NCBI RefSeq assembly: GCF_051846915.1
Contig: NZ_JBPYCR010000013.1
Location: forward strand, 14,149 to 78,148
Direction of reading: 5' to 3'
Source of the DNA: JBPYCR01 sp051846915
GTDB lineage: Bacteria > Bacillota > Bacilli > Bacillales > Amphibacillaceae
Length of the DNA stretch: 64,000 nucleotides
The translations under genes were made by a program, and so were the position numbers. The notes beneath the pieces are model-generated. The model saw nothing but the letters and a program-made list of their open reading frames with translations. It was not told the DNA's origin and did not search any database. How positions within the stretch are numbered: position 1 is the stretch's first letter; every line of letters starts with the position of its first letter. Shown one piece after another: positions 8,358 to 16,623 of the stretch.

Positions 8358-9014
8358 ATGAAAGTCGGTACCGTTCTTACATTGGAAACAGAGACGTCAA
8401 CTTCGAAACAAATAGAGAAATTGCGGTGTAAAATTATTGATATAAATGAAAATTATTTATTTATTGACATTCCTGTCAACATGCATTCACATAAAACTGT
8501 CTTTGTTGGACGAGGAGAAAAAGTTAAGATCACATATGTCGATACAGATCAAGCAGTATATCAATTTCATTCGATAGTAAAAGCAAGTGTGAAACTTCGA
8601 ATACATGCACTTAAAATTCCCATACCCAGAAAAGAATTTATTAAGCGGATCCAGCGAAGACAGTATGTTCGCATAAAAACAGCAGTAGATGTAGCAATTC
8701 ATTGCCATGAAGGGGATTCAACAGCATTTACAACTGTAACTAGAGATATAAGCGGCGGCGGATTATCCATGATAGTACCAGAACAGGTAAACGCAGTTAA
8801 CTTAAATAAGGTGGAACTTTGGATTTCATTCCGTCTAAACTCAGGTAAACACATATACATTAATACCGATGCTAAAGTGATTTCGGTTAAAGTGGAAAAA
8901 GGAATCACGACCGCTTCGCTTAAATTTGAGTCAATTACTCAACAAGACAGACAGCATCTAATATACTTCTGTTTTGAAAAACAAAGAGATGCAAGAAAAA
9001 AAGAGTGGATGTAG
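8358..9014 (+). CDS. motI: c-di-GMP-binding PilZ protein MotI (YpfA), flagellar clutch
   Basis: 218 residues with an N-terminal YcgR-like beta domain (about 1-90) and a C-terminal PilZ domain (about 97-210). Both c-di-GMP-binding motifs are present: RxxxR at R101-R105 and DxSxxG at D130-S132-G135 (DISGGG). In B. subtilis the c-di-GMP-bound form binds MotA and disengages the flagellar stator. No motility genes other than cheR lie in the window. AGGGGGG precedes the ATG closely. The 107-bp gap after ypeB contains an imperfect repeat GAACTAT/ATAGTTC around 8296-8325 of unknown role. Confidence 0.88.
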   Translation: MKVGTVLTLETETSTSKQIEKLRCKIIDINENYLFIDIPVNMHSHKTVFVGRGEKVKITYVDTDQAVYQFHSIVKASVKLRIHALKIPIPRKEFIKRIQRRQYVRIKTAVDVAIHCHEGDSTAFTTVTRDISGGGLSMIVPEQVNAVNLNKVELWISFRLNSGKHIYINTDAKVISVKVEKGITTASLKFESITQQDRQHLIYFCFEKQRDARKKEWM

Positions 9015-9055
9015 TATTTTTGCAGATAAGAGTATGAATCTTTTCTACCGCTCAC

Positions 9056-9205
9056 TGATTAGAATGTCACGTCTTGGAACCTACGCTTTCGTTCCACTGT
9101 AAAGATTTAGAAGATGCGTATAACTCCTCGCCCCATCAAAACCATAGTGGCAAAGACAGTACTAGCCCATCCCGTGATTCATAAATGCATTTAGAGCTTT
9201 TTCAC
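9056..9205 (+). repeat. Degenerate relative of the R1 repeat
   Basis: This gap between motI and cmk contains GTCACGTCTTGG, CTCGCCCCA and ACTAGCCCATCC in the same order as GCCACGTCTTGT, CTCGCCCCA and ACTAGAACATCC in the right half of R1. The similarity is broken by small insertions. It looks like a decayed copy; the limits are approximate. Confidence 0.45.
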
Positions 9206-9268
9206 TATAAAGGCATGGTGATGAGCCAAGATTTCTAATTTAAATTATGTTATTATTTAGTACAGGGG

Positions 9269-9296
9269 AAAAAACTTGGCAAGTGCCAAGTTTTTT
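9269..9296 (+). terminator. Strong intrinsic terminator upstream of cmk
   Basis: Perfect 13-bp inverted repeat (AAAAAACTTGGCA / TGCCAAGTTTTTT) with a T run on either strand. It closes transcription from the motI side, so cmk must have its own start downstream or depend on readthrough. Confidence 0.88.
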
Positions 9297-9344
9297 CAAA
9301 TTTATTGTAGGTTACACGGCAAGGAGAGGAATGGGATATTTAGT

Positions 9345-10028
9345 ATGAAAAACGATAAAAAAGCAGCTATTGCTATTGATGGTCCAGCTGCAGCGGGAAA
9401 AAGCACAGTTGCAAAAATAGTTGCTAAGAAACTTTCTTTTGTATATATTGACACAGGTGCAATGTATCGGGCACTTACATTGAAAGCCTTAACTGAAAAA
9501 ATACGCCTTGATGACGAGGATGTATTGTCAAATTTACTTAAAACGACCACCATTGATCTTAATTTACAATCCAATGGACAAAGCGTATTATTGGATGGGA
9601 AAGATGTAACACGTGACATTCGAAATGATCAAGTGTCGAATAATGTTTCCCTTATTGCAAGGTCATCAACAGTACGTAAAGAGATGGCGTACAGACAAAA
9701 GGCTCTTTCAGAACAATATTCTGTTGTAATGGATGGAAGAGACATTGGAACGAACGTGCTTCCGAATGCAGACGTAAAATTTTTTCTAGTTGCATCTGTT
9801 GAAGAGAGGGCCAAAAGAAGGTATGAAGAGAATCTAGAAAAAGGGTTTGCCTCTAACTTGCATGACTTAAGAAAAGAAATTGAAAAAAGAGACTTGATGG
9901 ATACAAAACGTGAAATTGCTCCACTCCAAAAAGCTGCAGATGCAATTGAAATTGATACTACTTCCTTATCCATTGATGAGACCGCAGAAACAATTATAAA
10001 TGAAATAAGGACTAAATTAAAAGTTTAA
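9345..10028 (+). CDS. cmk: Cytidylate kinase
   Basis: Phosphorylates CMP and dCMP with ATP in the cytoplasm; 227 residues, close to the usual 220-230. Seen: P-loop GPAAAGKS (13-20), YIDTGAMYRA, the CMP-site region GRDIGTNVLPNADVKFF, and the lid RRYEEN. The ATG at 9345 gives the family N-terminus. AAGGAGAGGA (9321-9330) lies somewhat far upstream (14 nt), and earlier in-frame codons belong to the terminator hairpin, so they were rejected. Confidence 0.95.
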   Translation: MKNDKKAAIAIDGPAAAGKSTVAKIVAKKLSFVYIDTGAMYRALTLKALTEKIRLDDEDVLSNLLKTTTIDLNLQSNGQSVLLDGKDVTRDIRNDQVSNNVSLIARSSTVRKEMAYRQKALSEQYSVVMDGRDIGTNVLPNADVKFFLVASVEERAKRRYEENLEKGFASNLHDLRKEIEKRDLMDTKREIAPLQKAADAIEIDTTSLSIDETAETIINEIRTKLKV

Positions 10029-10168
10029 ACAAGACGCAAAACGGTAATAGGAAAATAATTGAGAATACGTATGAAATTGATTCTTCACACACGTAAATAC
10101 ATATCTTTTACTTGACAATTAAAAATAAATAGTAGAAGTTAATAAGAAGAAGTGTGTTATACTGAAGA

Positions 10169-10187
10169 TAATCATGAATAATGATTA
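10169..10187. promoter_or_regulatory. Inverted repeat downstream of a -10-like site before ypfD
   Basis: TAATCAT (10169-10175) and ATGATTA (10181-10187) form a 7-5-7 inverted repeat just after a TATACT-like -10 near 10158. It sits about 70 bp before ypfD and could be an operator; nothing identifies the regulator. Confidence 0.3.
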
Positions 10188-10257
10188 ACAAAAAGTTACG
10201 GTTTAAGAAAACACATTTGTACTTTTATTTTCTAATAGGTTTAGGAGGCAATAGGTC

Positions 10258-11391
10258 ATGAGTGAAACAAATATGAACGGTTTTGAAGCAGTTAATGTAG
10301 GCGATACACTTAGCGGGAAAGTAGTAAAGATTGAGGATAAACAGGTTTTTATTGATATTGGCCATAAAGCAGAGGGGATCGTGCCAATAAGTGAATTATC
10401 CAATTTGCATATAGAGCACCCGTCTGATGTTGTATCGGAAGGCGATGAAATAACATTAAAAGTTAAAAAAATAGATGATGAAGATATTGTACTTTCAAAA
10501 AAAGCAGTAGAAGCAGACAGTGCTTGGGCAGATTTGGAAGAAAAATATGAAAGTAACGAAACATTTGAAACCGAAGTAAAAGAAATTGTTAAGGGTGGAC
10601 TTGTCGTAGATGTTGGACTGCGTGGTTTTATACCGGCATCGTTGGTTGAAACGTACTTCGTAGAAGATTTTTCCGAATACAAGAATAAAACATTAAAAGT
10701 AAAAATAGTTGATTTGGATAAGGAACAAAATCGGGTCATATTATCACATCGTGCAATCACTGAAGAAGAAGAAGTAATGAAAAAGCAGGAATTGTTGCAG
10801 TCAATTGAAGCAGGACAGGTATTGGAAGGAACTGTGCAGCGGTTGACCAACTTTGGTGCTTTTGTAGATATTGGTGGAGTTGATGGATTGGTTCACATTT
10901 CCCAACTGGCGCACGAACACGTGGAAAATGCCTCTGATGTTGTGTCTGAAGGTGAAACGGTCAATGTGGAAGTCTTATCCGTAGACAGGGACAATGAACG
11001 TATTTCCCTTTCACGTAAAAATACACTTCCTGGACCATGGAGCGGAATTGAGGATCGAATGTCCAGAGGCGACACGGTTGAGGGTACGGTAAAAAGACTT
11101 GTTGACTTTGGTGCATTTGTTGAAATAGAGAAAGGTGTAGAAGGCCTCGTTCATATTTCTCAAATAGCGAATCGGCATATTGGTACACCGCATGAAGTAC
11201 TAGAAGAAGGGCAACAGATTCAAGTCAAAGTTCTTGATGTAAATGAAAATGAGAAAAGAATTTCATTAAGCATTAGAGAGTTGGAGCAAGAACAAGAAGA
11301 AGCAGAATACAAGCAGTATACGAAAGAAGAGGACCAGTCTAGCTTTCAATTAAGTGATATTATTGGCGATCGATTAAATAAGTATAAATAA
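10258..11391 (+). CDS. ypfD: S1-domain RNA-binding protein (RpsA homologue, YpfD)
   Basis: 377 residues with four S1 repeats (about 13-80, 100-165, 185-252 and 272-340), each showing G-x-V, F(V/I)DIG-like and ISLS/LSR blocks; an acidic tail follows. It resembles ribosomal protein S1, but Gram-positive homologues are shorter than the six-repeat E. coli protein and are not essential in B. subtilis. The second repeat is the most diverged. A strong AGGAGG lies 10 nt upstream. It follows cmk as in other bacilli, with a 229-bp gap that may hold its own promoter. Confidence 0.92.
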   Translation: MSETNMNGFEAVNVGDTLSGKVVKIEDKQVFIDIGHKAEGIVPISELSNLHIEHPSDVVSEGDEITLKVKKIDDEDIVLSKKAVEADSAWADLEEKYESNETFETEVKEIVKGGLVVDVGLRGFIPASLVETYFVEDFSEYKNKTLKVKIVDLDKEQNRVILSHRAITEEEEVMKKQELLQSIEAGQVLEGTVQRLTNFGAFVDIGGVDGLVHISQLAHEHVENASDVVSEGETVNVEVLSVDRDNERISLSRKNTLPGPWSGIEDRMSRGDTVEGTVKRLVDFGAFVEIEKGVEGLVHISQIANRHIGTPHEVLEEGQQIQVKVLDVNENEKRISLSIRELEQEQEEAEYKQYTKEEDQSSFQLSDIIGDRLNKYK

Positions 11392-11412
11392 AGGTTGAAA
11401 CGTATTTTGAGT

Positions 11413-11455
11413 TGCCTCTTTAGTTGGTATATGACCGACTATAGGGGCATTTTTT
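11413..11455 (+). terminator. Terminator of ypfD
   Basis: A 16-bp imperfect stem (11413-11428 with 11434-11449, G-T pairs and one mismatch), loop of 5, then TTTTTT (11450-11455). Confidence 0.85.
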
Positions 11456-11477
11456 GGGTGCAGTGTTAAGAGGGAAA

Positions 11478-11585
11478 GTCGTGTTAGTTGCTGAGTCTTG
11501 CATGCTTTGTCGCGATGTAGTATCACAAAATCTACACTAGCGCATCCTTTGCCTCGGGGCTAGATGTTGATTTCATGTAGTATAA
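11478..11585 (+). repeat. Degenerate repeat trace between ypfD and yphA
   Basis: The 384-bp gap after ypfD holds no gene. Around 11530-11575 it reads CACTAG-N2-CATCCT, then GGGGCTAGA, in the order of the right end of R1. A loose TAGATG/TATAAA pair follows at the place of the R1 promoter-like end. The rest of the gap is AT-rich with nothing recognisable. Probably a decayed R1-family end. Confidence 0.35.
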
Positions 11586-11839
11586 ATTATCCGTAACTGC
11601 TAGAGTATAAACAATAAAAGAACGAATTTTACATTTGAATCATCTAAATATATTATTATTACGTTCGTTGTTTTTCATCCGGGTAACTTTTTTTCTCAGG
11701 AAAAGCTACAAATATTACGATAGTACGATTAGTGACGACAATATACTTTATTAAGATTGTAAATTCAAAAGTATTTTCTGTCCTCATTATCGTTTAAAAA
11801 CCCTTCTGTTAAGCTATAATGCTAATGGTAGGTGGTAAT

Positions 11840-12433
11840 GTGGAAGATGGAATGATTTATTATTGGCTAAGCTGGATATTCTGGATTGCTGTAACTTTTT
11901 TTATGGAAAAGACTTGGATCCGGGTCTTTTTTTCTGCATGGATTTTACTCATGATCATCGGTTCAAGCCTATATATCCCCCTTTTGAAAGGGAATGTTTC
12001 ATTGTCCTTCTTGATTCTATTTGCCGGGACTATTGTACTTTATACTAAGATTAAAAACGTTTATTATGCTTTATTTGCTTCGTTTACAATTACAATAGGT
12101 TATGCGGCAATTTTAATATGGGAAAAGGTAACGCCCATATGGTTTATTCTGCCTAGAGAAATCTTTATTTCCCTGATCATATGCATTATGGTGACTGTTT
12201 TTACAGACAATTTTATAAATCGAATATTGATCGGCTTGCTAGGTGTCATCTTTGGTGAAATATTGTATTCTTTTATGTTGTCAAGTTATAATATGCAGCA
12301 TTCTACAGGTCAAATGGAATTTTTTGATCAAGTAACAGTAATGGTACTATTTTTATTTCCACCTTACTTGTTGCAAAAAGCGAGAACGATAATGGTAGAT
12401 ATATATCGCTATACACGGTTTTCTGCAAAATAA
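11840..12433 (+). CDS. yphA: Integral membrane protein YphA
   Basis: About 197 residues with six or seven predicted membrane helices spread over the whole chain (first at about 8-25, last at about 165-183) and no soluble domain. Size, topology and position directly before der match B. subtilis YphA, whose role is unknown. The start is uncertain: AGGTGG (11830-11835) favours the GTG at 11840, while the ATG at 11852 is also possible. Confidence 0.75.
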   Translation: MEDGMIYYWLSWIFWIAVTFFMEKTWIRVFFSAWILLMIIGSSLYIPLLKGNVSLSFLILFAGTIVLYTKIKNVYYALFASFTITIGYAAILIWEKVTPIWFILPREIFISLIICIMVTVFTDNFINRILIGLLGVIFGEILYSFMLSSYNMQHSTGQMEFFDQVTVMVLFLFPPYLLQKARTIMVDIYRYTRFSAK

Positions 12434-12512
12434 AAACAGAACAATCGTTGTGAATTATTTTTTATTTTGCTAAACTGAATTGAAGTTAATGGAAAGTAAG
12501 GGTGAACCTTTC

Positions 12513-13823
12513 ATGAGGAAATCAACTGTAGCAATTGTAGGAAGGCCAAATGTCGGTAAATCAACTATTTTTAACCGATTGGTTGGCGAACGAATTTCGA
12601 TTGTAGAAGACGTACCTGGGGTGACAAGGGATCGAATTTATGCTCATGCCGAATGGCTTGCTGCAAATTTTAATTTAATAGATACCGGTGGAATTGAAAT
12701 GACGGACGAACCATTATTGGTAAAAATGAGACATCAGGCTGAAATAGCAATCGACGAAGCAGACGTTATTATTTTTTTAGTCAATGGTCGAGAGGGAATC
12801 ACAGCTGCAGACGAAGAAGTCGCTAAGTTACTCTATAAATCAAAAAAACCGGTTGTACTTGCTGTTAATAAAATTGACAATCCTGAAATGCGCGAACAAT
12901 TATATGAGTTTTATGCGCTTGGTTTCGGGGAACCATTCCCTATATCAGGGGCCCATGGTTTAGGACTGGGAGATCTATTGGATGAAGTTGTACGACAGTT
13001 TCCAGCTAACAAGGGACAAGTAGAAGATGAACAGATTATTCATTTTTCATTAATTGGGCGACCGAATGTAGGAAAATCATCTTTAGTAAATGCTATTCTG
13101 AATGAAGATCGCGTAATTGTCAGCCCAATTGAAGGAACGACAAGAGATGCCGTGGATTCATATGTGCAACTAGAAAATAATGAATTTGTTATTATTGATA
13201 CTGCAGGAATGCGTAAAAGAGGGAAAGTATACGAAACCACTGAAAAATACAGTGTATTGCGTGCGCTAAAAGCGATAGACCGCTCGGATGTTGTACTTGT
13301 TCTTTTGGATGCGGAGACAGGGATTAGAGAACAGGATAAAAAGATAGCCGGTTATGCGCATGAAGCAGGACGTGCAATTGTGATTGTAGTGAATAAGTGG
13401 GACACAGTAAATACAAAAGAACAAACAATGAAAGCTTTTGAAGAGAAAGTTCGTGTTCATTTTCAGTTTTTGGATTATGCACCGATTATCTTTTTATCAG
13501 CAAAAACCAAAAAAAGACTGCATACGCTTCTGCCTGGAATACGTCTGGCCAGTGAAAATCATGCAAAACGAATTGCAACAAACGTTTTAAATGATGTTAT
13601 TATGGACGCACTCGCGATGAATCCAACACCGACGATAAAAGGACGGCGTTTAAAAATACTCTATACAACACAAGTGGCGGTAAAACCTCCGGTATTTGCT
13701 GTATTTGTAAATGATCCGGAACTAATGCATTTTTCGTATAAACGATTTTTGGAAAACAGAATTAGAGAAGCATTTGGATTTAGCGGCACTCCAATTAAAA
13801 TAGTTGCCAGAAAAAGAAGTTAA
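12513..13823 (+). CDS. der: Ribosome assembly GTPase Der (EngA)
   Basis: Essential double-Era-like GTPase for 50S ribosomal subunit maturation. 436 residues: first G domain with GRPNVGKS (10-17), second with the same motif (about 181-188), and a C-terminal KH-like domain (about 355-436). NKxD motifs NKID and NKWD mark the two domains. The ATG at 12513 has AAGGGTG 8 nt upstream and gives exactly the B. subtilis length; an earlier in-frame ATG at 12480 has no site. gpsA follows after 12 bp. Confidence 0.97.
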   Translation: MRKSTVAIVGRPNVGKSTIFNRLVGERISIVEDVPGVTRDRIYAHAEWLAANFNLIDTGGIEMTDEPLLVKMRHQAEIAIDEADVIIFLVNGREGITAADEEVAKLLYKSKKPVVLAVNKIDNPEMREQLYEFYALGFGEPFPISGAHGLGLGDLLDEVVRQFPANKGQVEDEQIIHFSLIGRPNVGKSSLVNAILNEDRVIVSPIEGTTRDAVDSYVQLENNEFVIIDTAGMRKRGKVYETTEKYSVLRALKAIDRSDVVLVLLDAETGIREQDKKIAGYAHEAGRAIVIVVNKWDTVNTKEQTMKAFEEKVRVHFQFLDYAPIIFLSAKTKKRLHTLLPGIRLASENHAKRIATNVLNDVIMDALAMNPTPTIKGRRLKILYTTQVAVKPPVFAVFVNDPELMHFSYKRFLENRIREAFGFSGTPIKIVARKRS

Positions 13824-13835
13824 GGGGGAATAGAA

Positions 13836-14873
13836 ATGACTAAAGTTGCAGTAATGGGTGCGGGTAGCTGGGGGACAGCATTAAGTATTGTTTTAGCTGA
13901 CAATGGACACGATGTACGGCTATGGACACACAGGCAAGAACACGCAGAATTGATTAATTCTACGCATAAAAACACACAGTATCTCGACGTTCCTATACCG
14001 GAGAAAATTAATGCCTATTCCGACCTGAAAAAAGCAATAGAAGGAGTAGAGGCGATTATAATTGTTGTGCCGTCCAAAGCAATTAGAGAAGTATGCAGCA
14101 AGCTAGAGCCATATATGAGTCCAAACATTACACTTATTCATGCGACTAAAGGTATTGAACCAGGCTCTCTTAAAAGAATTTCACAAATGATCTGTGAAGA
14201 AATTCCCGACTACGCATATGAAGATATTGTTGTGCTTTCAGGCCCTAGTCATGCAGAAGAAGTTGGTAAGCGACATCCTACAACCGTAACTGTGTCTGCA
14301 GTAAATTTAAACAAAGCAGTGTATGCCCAGGATTTATTTATAAATAAATTTTTCCGGGTCTATACAAGTTCTGATGTCATTGGGATAGAACTGGGTGGTG
14401 CTTTAAAAAACATTATTGCTCTAGGTGCAGGCATGTCAGATGGATTAGGGTTTGGAGACAATGCAAGAGCAGCTTTGATTACGAGAGGTTTAGCAGAAAT
14501 TGCGAGACTTGGAACTTCCTTGGGAGCTAATCCACTTTCTTTCCTTGGCTTGCCAGGAGTAGGTGATTTAATTGTAACGTCGACAAGTGTACACAGCAGA
14601 AACTGGCGAGCAGGTAATTTGCTAGGTAAGGGCAAACCATTGGAAGAAGTTTTACAACAAATGGGGATGGTTGTTGAAGGCGTAAGGACAACTAAAGCTG
14701 CTTATGAATTTGCCAAAAAGCAGCAAGTTGAAATGCCTATTACAACAGGTATTTATGATATTATTTTTAATCATAAAGCACCTAAAGAAATAGTTGAACA
14801 ACTAATGAACCGCGATAAACGAGAAGAAATGGACGATCTGGCATCATTACTAAAAAACCGAGATGCTCGATAA
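13836..14873 (+). CDS. gpsA: NAD(P)H-dependent glycerol-3-phosphate dehydrogenase
   Basis: Reduces dihydroxyacetone phosphate to sn-glycerol 3-phosphate for phospholipid synthesis. 345 residues, the family length. Rossmann motif GAGSWGTA (8-15), SGPSHAEEV, the catalytic-lysine block ELGGALKNIIALGAG, and the substrate block NARAALITRG are all present. AAGGGGGA precedes the ATG. It is probably co-transcribed with der. Confidence 0.96.
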   Translation: MTKVAVMGAGSWGTALSIVLADNGHDVRLWTHRQEHAELINSTHKNTQYLDVPIPEKINAYSDLKKAIEGVEAIIIVVPSKAIREVCSKLEPYMSPNITLIHATKGIEPGSLKRISQMICEEIPDYAYEDIVVLSGPSHAEEVGKRHPTTVTVSAVNLNKAVYAQDLFINKFFRVYTSSDVIGIELGGALKNIIALGAGMSDGLGFGDNARAALITRGLAEIARLGTSLGANPLSFLGLPGVGDLIVTSTSVHSRNWRAGNLLGKGKPLEEVLQQMGMVVEGVRTTKAAYEFAKKQQVEMPITTGIYDIIFNHKAPKEIVEQLMNRDKREEMDDLASLLKNRDAR

Positions 14874-14885
14874 CAAGAAATGTCT

Positions 14886-14920
14886 TCCTTGCATATAATA
14901 TGTTGACATATTAGCAAGGA
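14886..14920 (+). promoter_or_regulatory. Hairpin over the spoVIF ribosome site, with a sigma-K-like -10 in its left arm
   Basis: TCCTTGC (14886-14892) pairs with GCAAGGA (14914-14920), and TAATATG (14896-14902) with CATATTA (14907-14913), leaving a TTGA loop and a 3-nt bulge. The right arm contains most of the AAGGAGGG ribosome site of the next gene. CATATAATA (14892-14900) in the left arm fits the sigma-K -10 pattern CATAnnnTA, with AAC about 17 nt upstream. No T run follows, so it is not a terminator. Confidence 0.55.
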
Positions 14921-14928
14921 GGGATTGT

Positions 14929-15183
14929 GTGAGTAAACAAAAAGGACCATTTGATAAAATAGAAAAAAAAACAAATATGAATCAAGGGGATATTTACAAA
15001 ATAGCTAATTCAGTTAAAAATGCCGATTTCTCTGATGAAAAAACGGTAAGAAATCTTGTCCGCCACTTATCAAAAATGGCAAATAAACAAATATCCAAAG
15101 AAAAGGAAGACAAGATTGTACAAACAATAATTCAAAATAAAATGCCAACAGACATGCAGTCATTAAGCAAATTTTTTAAATAA
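14929..15183 (+). CDS. Stage VI sporulation protein F-like protein
   Basis: 84-residue basic protein whose pattern (a D/E-I-K-A-N-S-V core, SDEKTVRNLVRHLSKMANK, EDKIVQTI) matches the SpoVIF family. SpoVIF is made late in the B. subtilis mother cell and is needed for spore coat assembly through GerE. It starts at GTG with AAGGAGGG 5 nt upstream. The predicted sigma-K-type -10 agrees with late mother-cell expression. In B. subtilis the gene between gpsA and yphF is a different one, so the location is local to this lineage. Family assignment is from pattern recognition only. Confidence 0.75.
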   Translation: MSKQKGPFDKIEKKTNMNQGDIYKIANSVKNADFSDEKTVRNLVRHLSKMANKQISKEKEDKIVQTIIQNKMPTDMQSLSKFFK

Positions 15184-15287
15184 TTACTTTCATGGGCAAG
15201 TGAGGATACATTCATTTGTATGCTCGCATAATATAATACGCACAAGCATTCATGGATAGAGTTGCTGTGGGAATTGTTTAGTCAAAA

Positions 15288-15322
15288 CCGAGGTGAAGTC
15301 GCCCCTTCATCTCGGAATTTTT
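15288..15322 (+). terminator. Terminator after the spoVIF-like gene
   Basis: CCGAGGTGAAG (15288-15298) pairs with CTTCATCTCGG (15305-15315; one G-T pair), followed by AATTTTT. Confidence 0.8.
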
Positions 15323-15432
15323 CTGTTAATTAATCCATAAGCTTCTCGCTGTGAAAAAAGGTGGTATTAACTGCTAACGGATAGGAACCTATGTTATAAT
15401 CGTCTTGCACCGGAAGTATAGGGAGTGAAGAT

Positions 15433-15630
15433 ATGTCGGCATCGGGTTTAAAAGAAATAATTTCATTTGCTGGAATAGCGTTGCTCATATTAGCAATTGC
15501 ATTTATACAATTAAGCAGGAGAAAGTTAACCGGATGGCTTGCTGGAGTTGTTTCCCTACTTGCATACATATGTTTAGTGATAGGGGCACTCATTGTGTTT
15601 TTTATTGTTTTCAGCGGACCATCGAGTTAA
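15433..15630 (+). CDS. Small membrane protein, DUF2768 (YphE-like)
   Basis: 65 residues with two membrane helices (about 9-26 and 36-60) and a basic loop (SRRKLTG) between them, ending SGPSS. Size, topology and position before yphF fit the DUF2768 family (B. subtilis YphE); function unknown. GGGAG lies 8 nt before the ATG. A consensus TATAAT in TGTTATAAT near 15394 probably serves it; the inverted repeat ATAGG-AA-CCTAT just before that -10 could be an operator. Confidence 0.7.
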   Translation: MSASGLKEIISFAGIALLILAIAFIQLSRRKLTGWLAGVVSLLAYICLVIGALIVFFIVFSGPSS

Positions 15631-15648
15631 TAATGGAGGAAACTTTAC

Positions 15649-16371
15649 ATGAAATTTATGCAAAAATGGCTCGCTTTAATTTTTATCACAACTTTTTTAA
15701 CGGGATGCTTATTTCCTCAAAGTGAACTTTCAAAAAACCAAAAACCAAACCAGGATCAATTGGATATGGTCCAGCAAGCTGTCGATAAGTACAAAGAAGA
15801 AACAGGCGGGTTATTGCCAATTAGAACTAAGCCTAATGAAACACCCATATTTCAGAAATATTTAGTTGATTTTAACATCCTTAAAGAGAACAATATTATT
15901 ACAGAAACACCAGGTAATGCATATGAATCAGGTGGGGTTTATCAGTATACGATCCTGACCCCTGAAGAGGATCCTCGTGTTAAACTTATTGATTTACGCA
16001 ACACGGAAACGATTCGCAATATTAATGTCAAGCTGGAGATGTATCGTTCAAAAAATATATATCCACCTTTTGCAAAAGAAATTGAAAAAGGCATATATAA
16101 ACTGGATTATGAAAAACTTGGCTTTAACAATGAACCACATGCAGTGAGTCCATACTCCAGAGAGAGCCTTCCAATTGTTATGGATACAGACGGAAAACTT
16201 TATATCGATTACCGAATTGATTTAATGAAAGCATTAAATGAGTTCTCACATGATTATGAAGAAGGTGACGATATACGATATATATTGGCGGATAATACTC
16301 CATTTGTACCAGTATATTCTTTGCCGTATACAATAAAGAATGGTGAACCCATTTTTCTCGTTAATAATTAA
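15649..16371 (+). CDS. yphF: Putative lipoprotein YphF
   Basis: 240 residues with a lipoprotein signal: basic start, hydrophobic core, and lipobox LTGC with the lipidated cysteine at position 20. The rest is soluble and should face the outside of the membrane; no catalytic motif is recognised. It lies just before spoIVA as in B. subtilis, where yphF is uncharacterised. GGAGGAA precedes the ATG, 18 bp after the DUF2768 gene, so the two are likely co-transcribed. Confidence 0.8.
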   Translation: MKFMQKWLALIFITTFLTGCLFPQSELSKNQKPNQDQLDMVQQAVDKYKEETGGLLPIRTKPNETPIFQKYLVDFNILKENNIITETPGNAYESGGVYQYTILTPEEDPRVKLIDLRNTETIRNINVKLEMYRSKNIYPPFAKEIEKGIYKLDYEKLGFNNEPHAVSPYSRESLPIVMDTDGKLYIDYRIDLMKALNEFSHDYEEGDDIRYILADNTPFVPVYSLPYTIKNGEPIFLVNN

Positions 16372-16388
16372 TGACCCGCATAAAAACT

Positions 16389-16422
16389 GCCCTTGAAACA
16401 TATATTGTTTCAAGGGCTTTTT
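16389..16422 (+). terminator. Terminator of yphF
   Basis: Perfect 12-bp stem GCCCTTGAAACA / TGTTTCAAGGGC with a 5-nt loop, then TTTTT. Confidence 0.92.
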
Positions 16423-16530
16423 CATGTTTAAGGAACATCGGCTTACTGCCGATCTATTCGTACATATGAAAGAATGTGAACGAGTATACGAAAGCTTAAA
16501 ATAAAATTTATTCAATTAAATCATATTTAA

Positions 16531-16561
16531 GTCATATTTTAATAGGACAACGTCATAGACT
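16531..16561 (+). promoter_or_regulatory. Putative sigma-E promoter of spoIVA
   Basis: GTCATATT (16531-16538) and CATAGACT (16554-16561), 15 nt apart, resemble the sigma-E -35 and -10 patterns. They lie about 63 bp before spoIVA, which is sigma-E-dependent in B. subtilis. Confidence 0.5.
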
Positions 16562-16623
16562 TGTAATGTCAATTATTCGTAGGTTGTATGTAATGGTATG
16601 GAATGAAACTGGGAGGGGATCGT

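Noticed and set aside
10203..10850. Minus-strand frame of 215 residues opposite ypfD
   Set aside because: Ser/Thr-rich antisense of the acidic S1 repeats; no ribosome site and no recognisable pattern.
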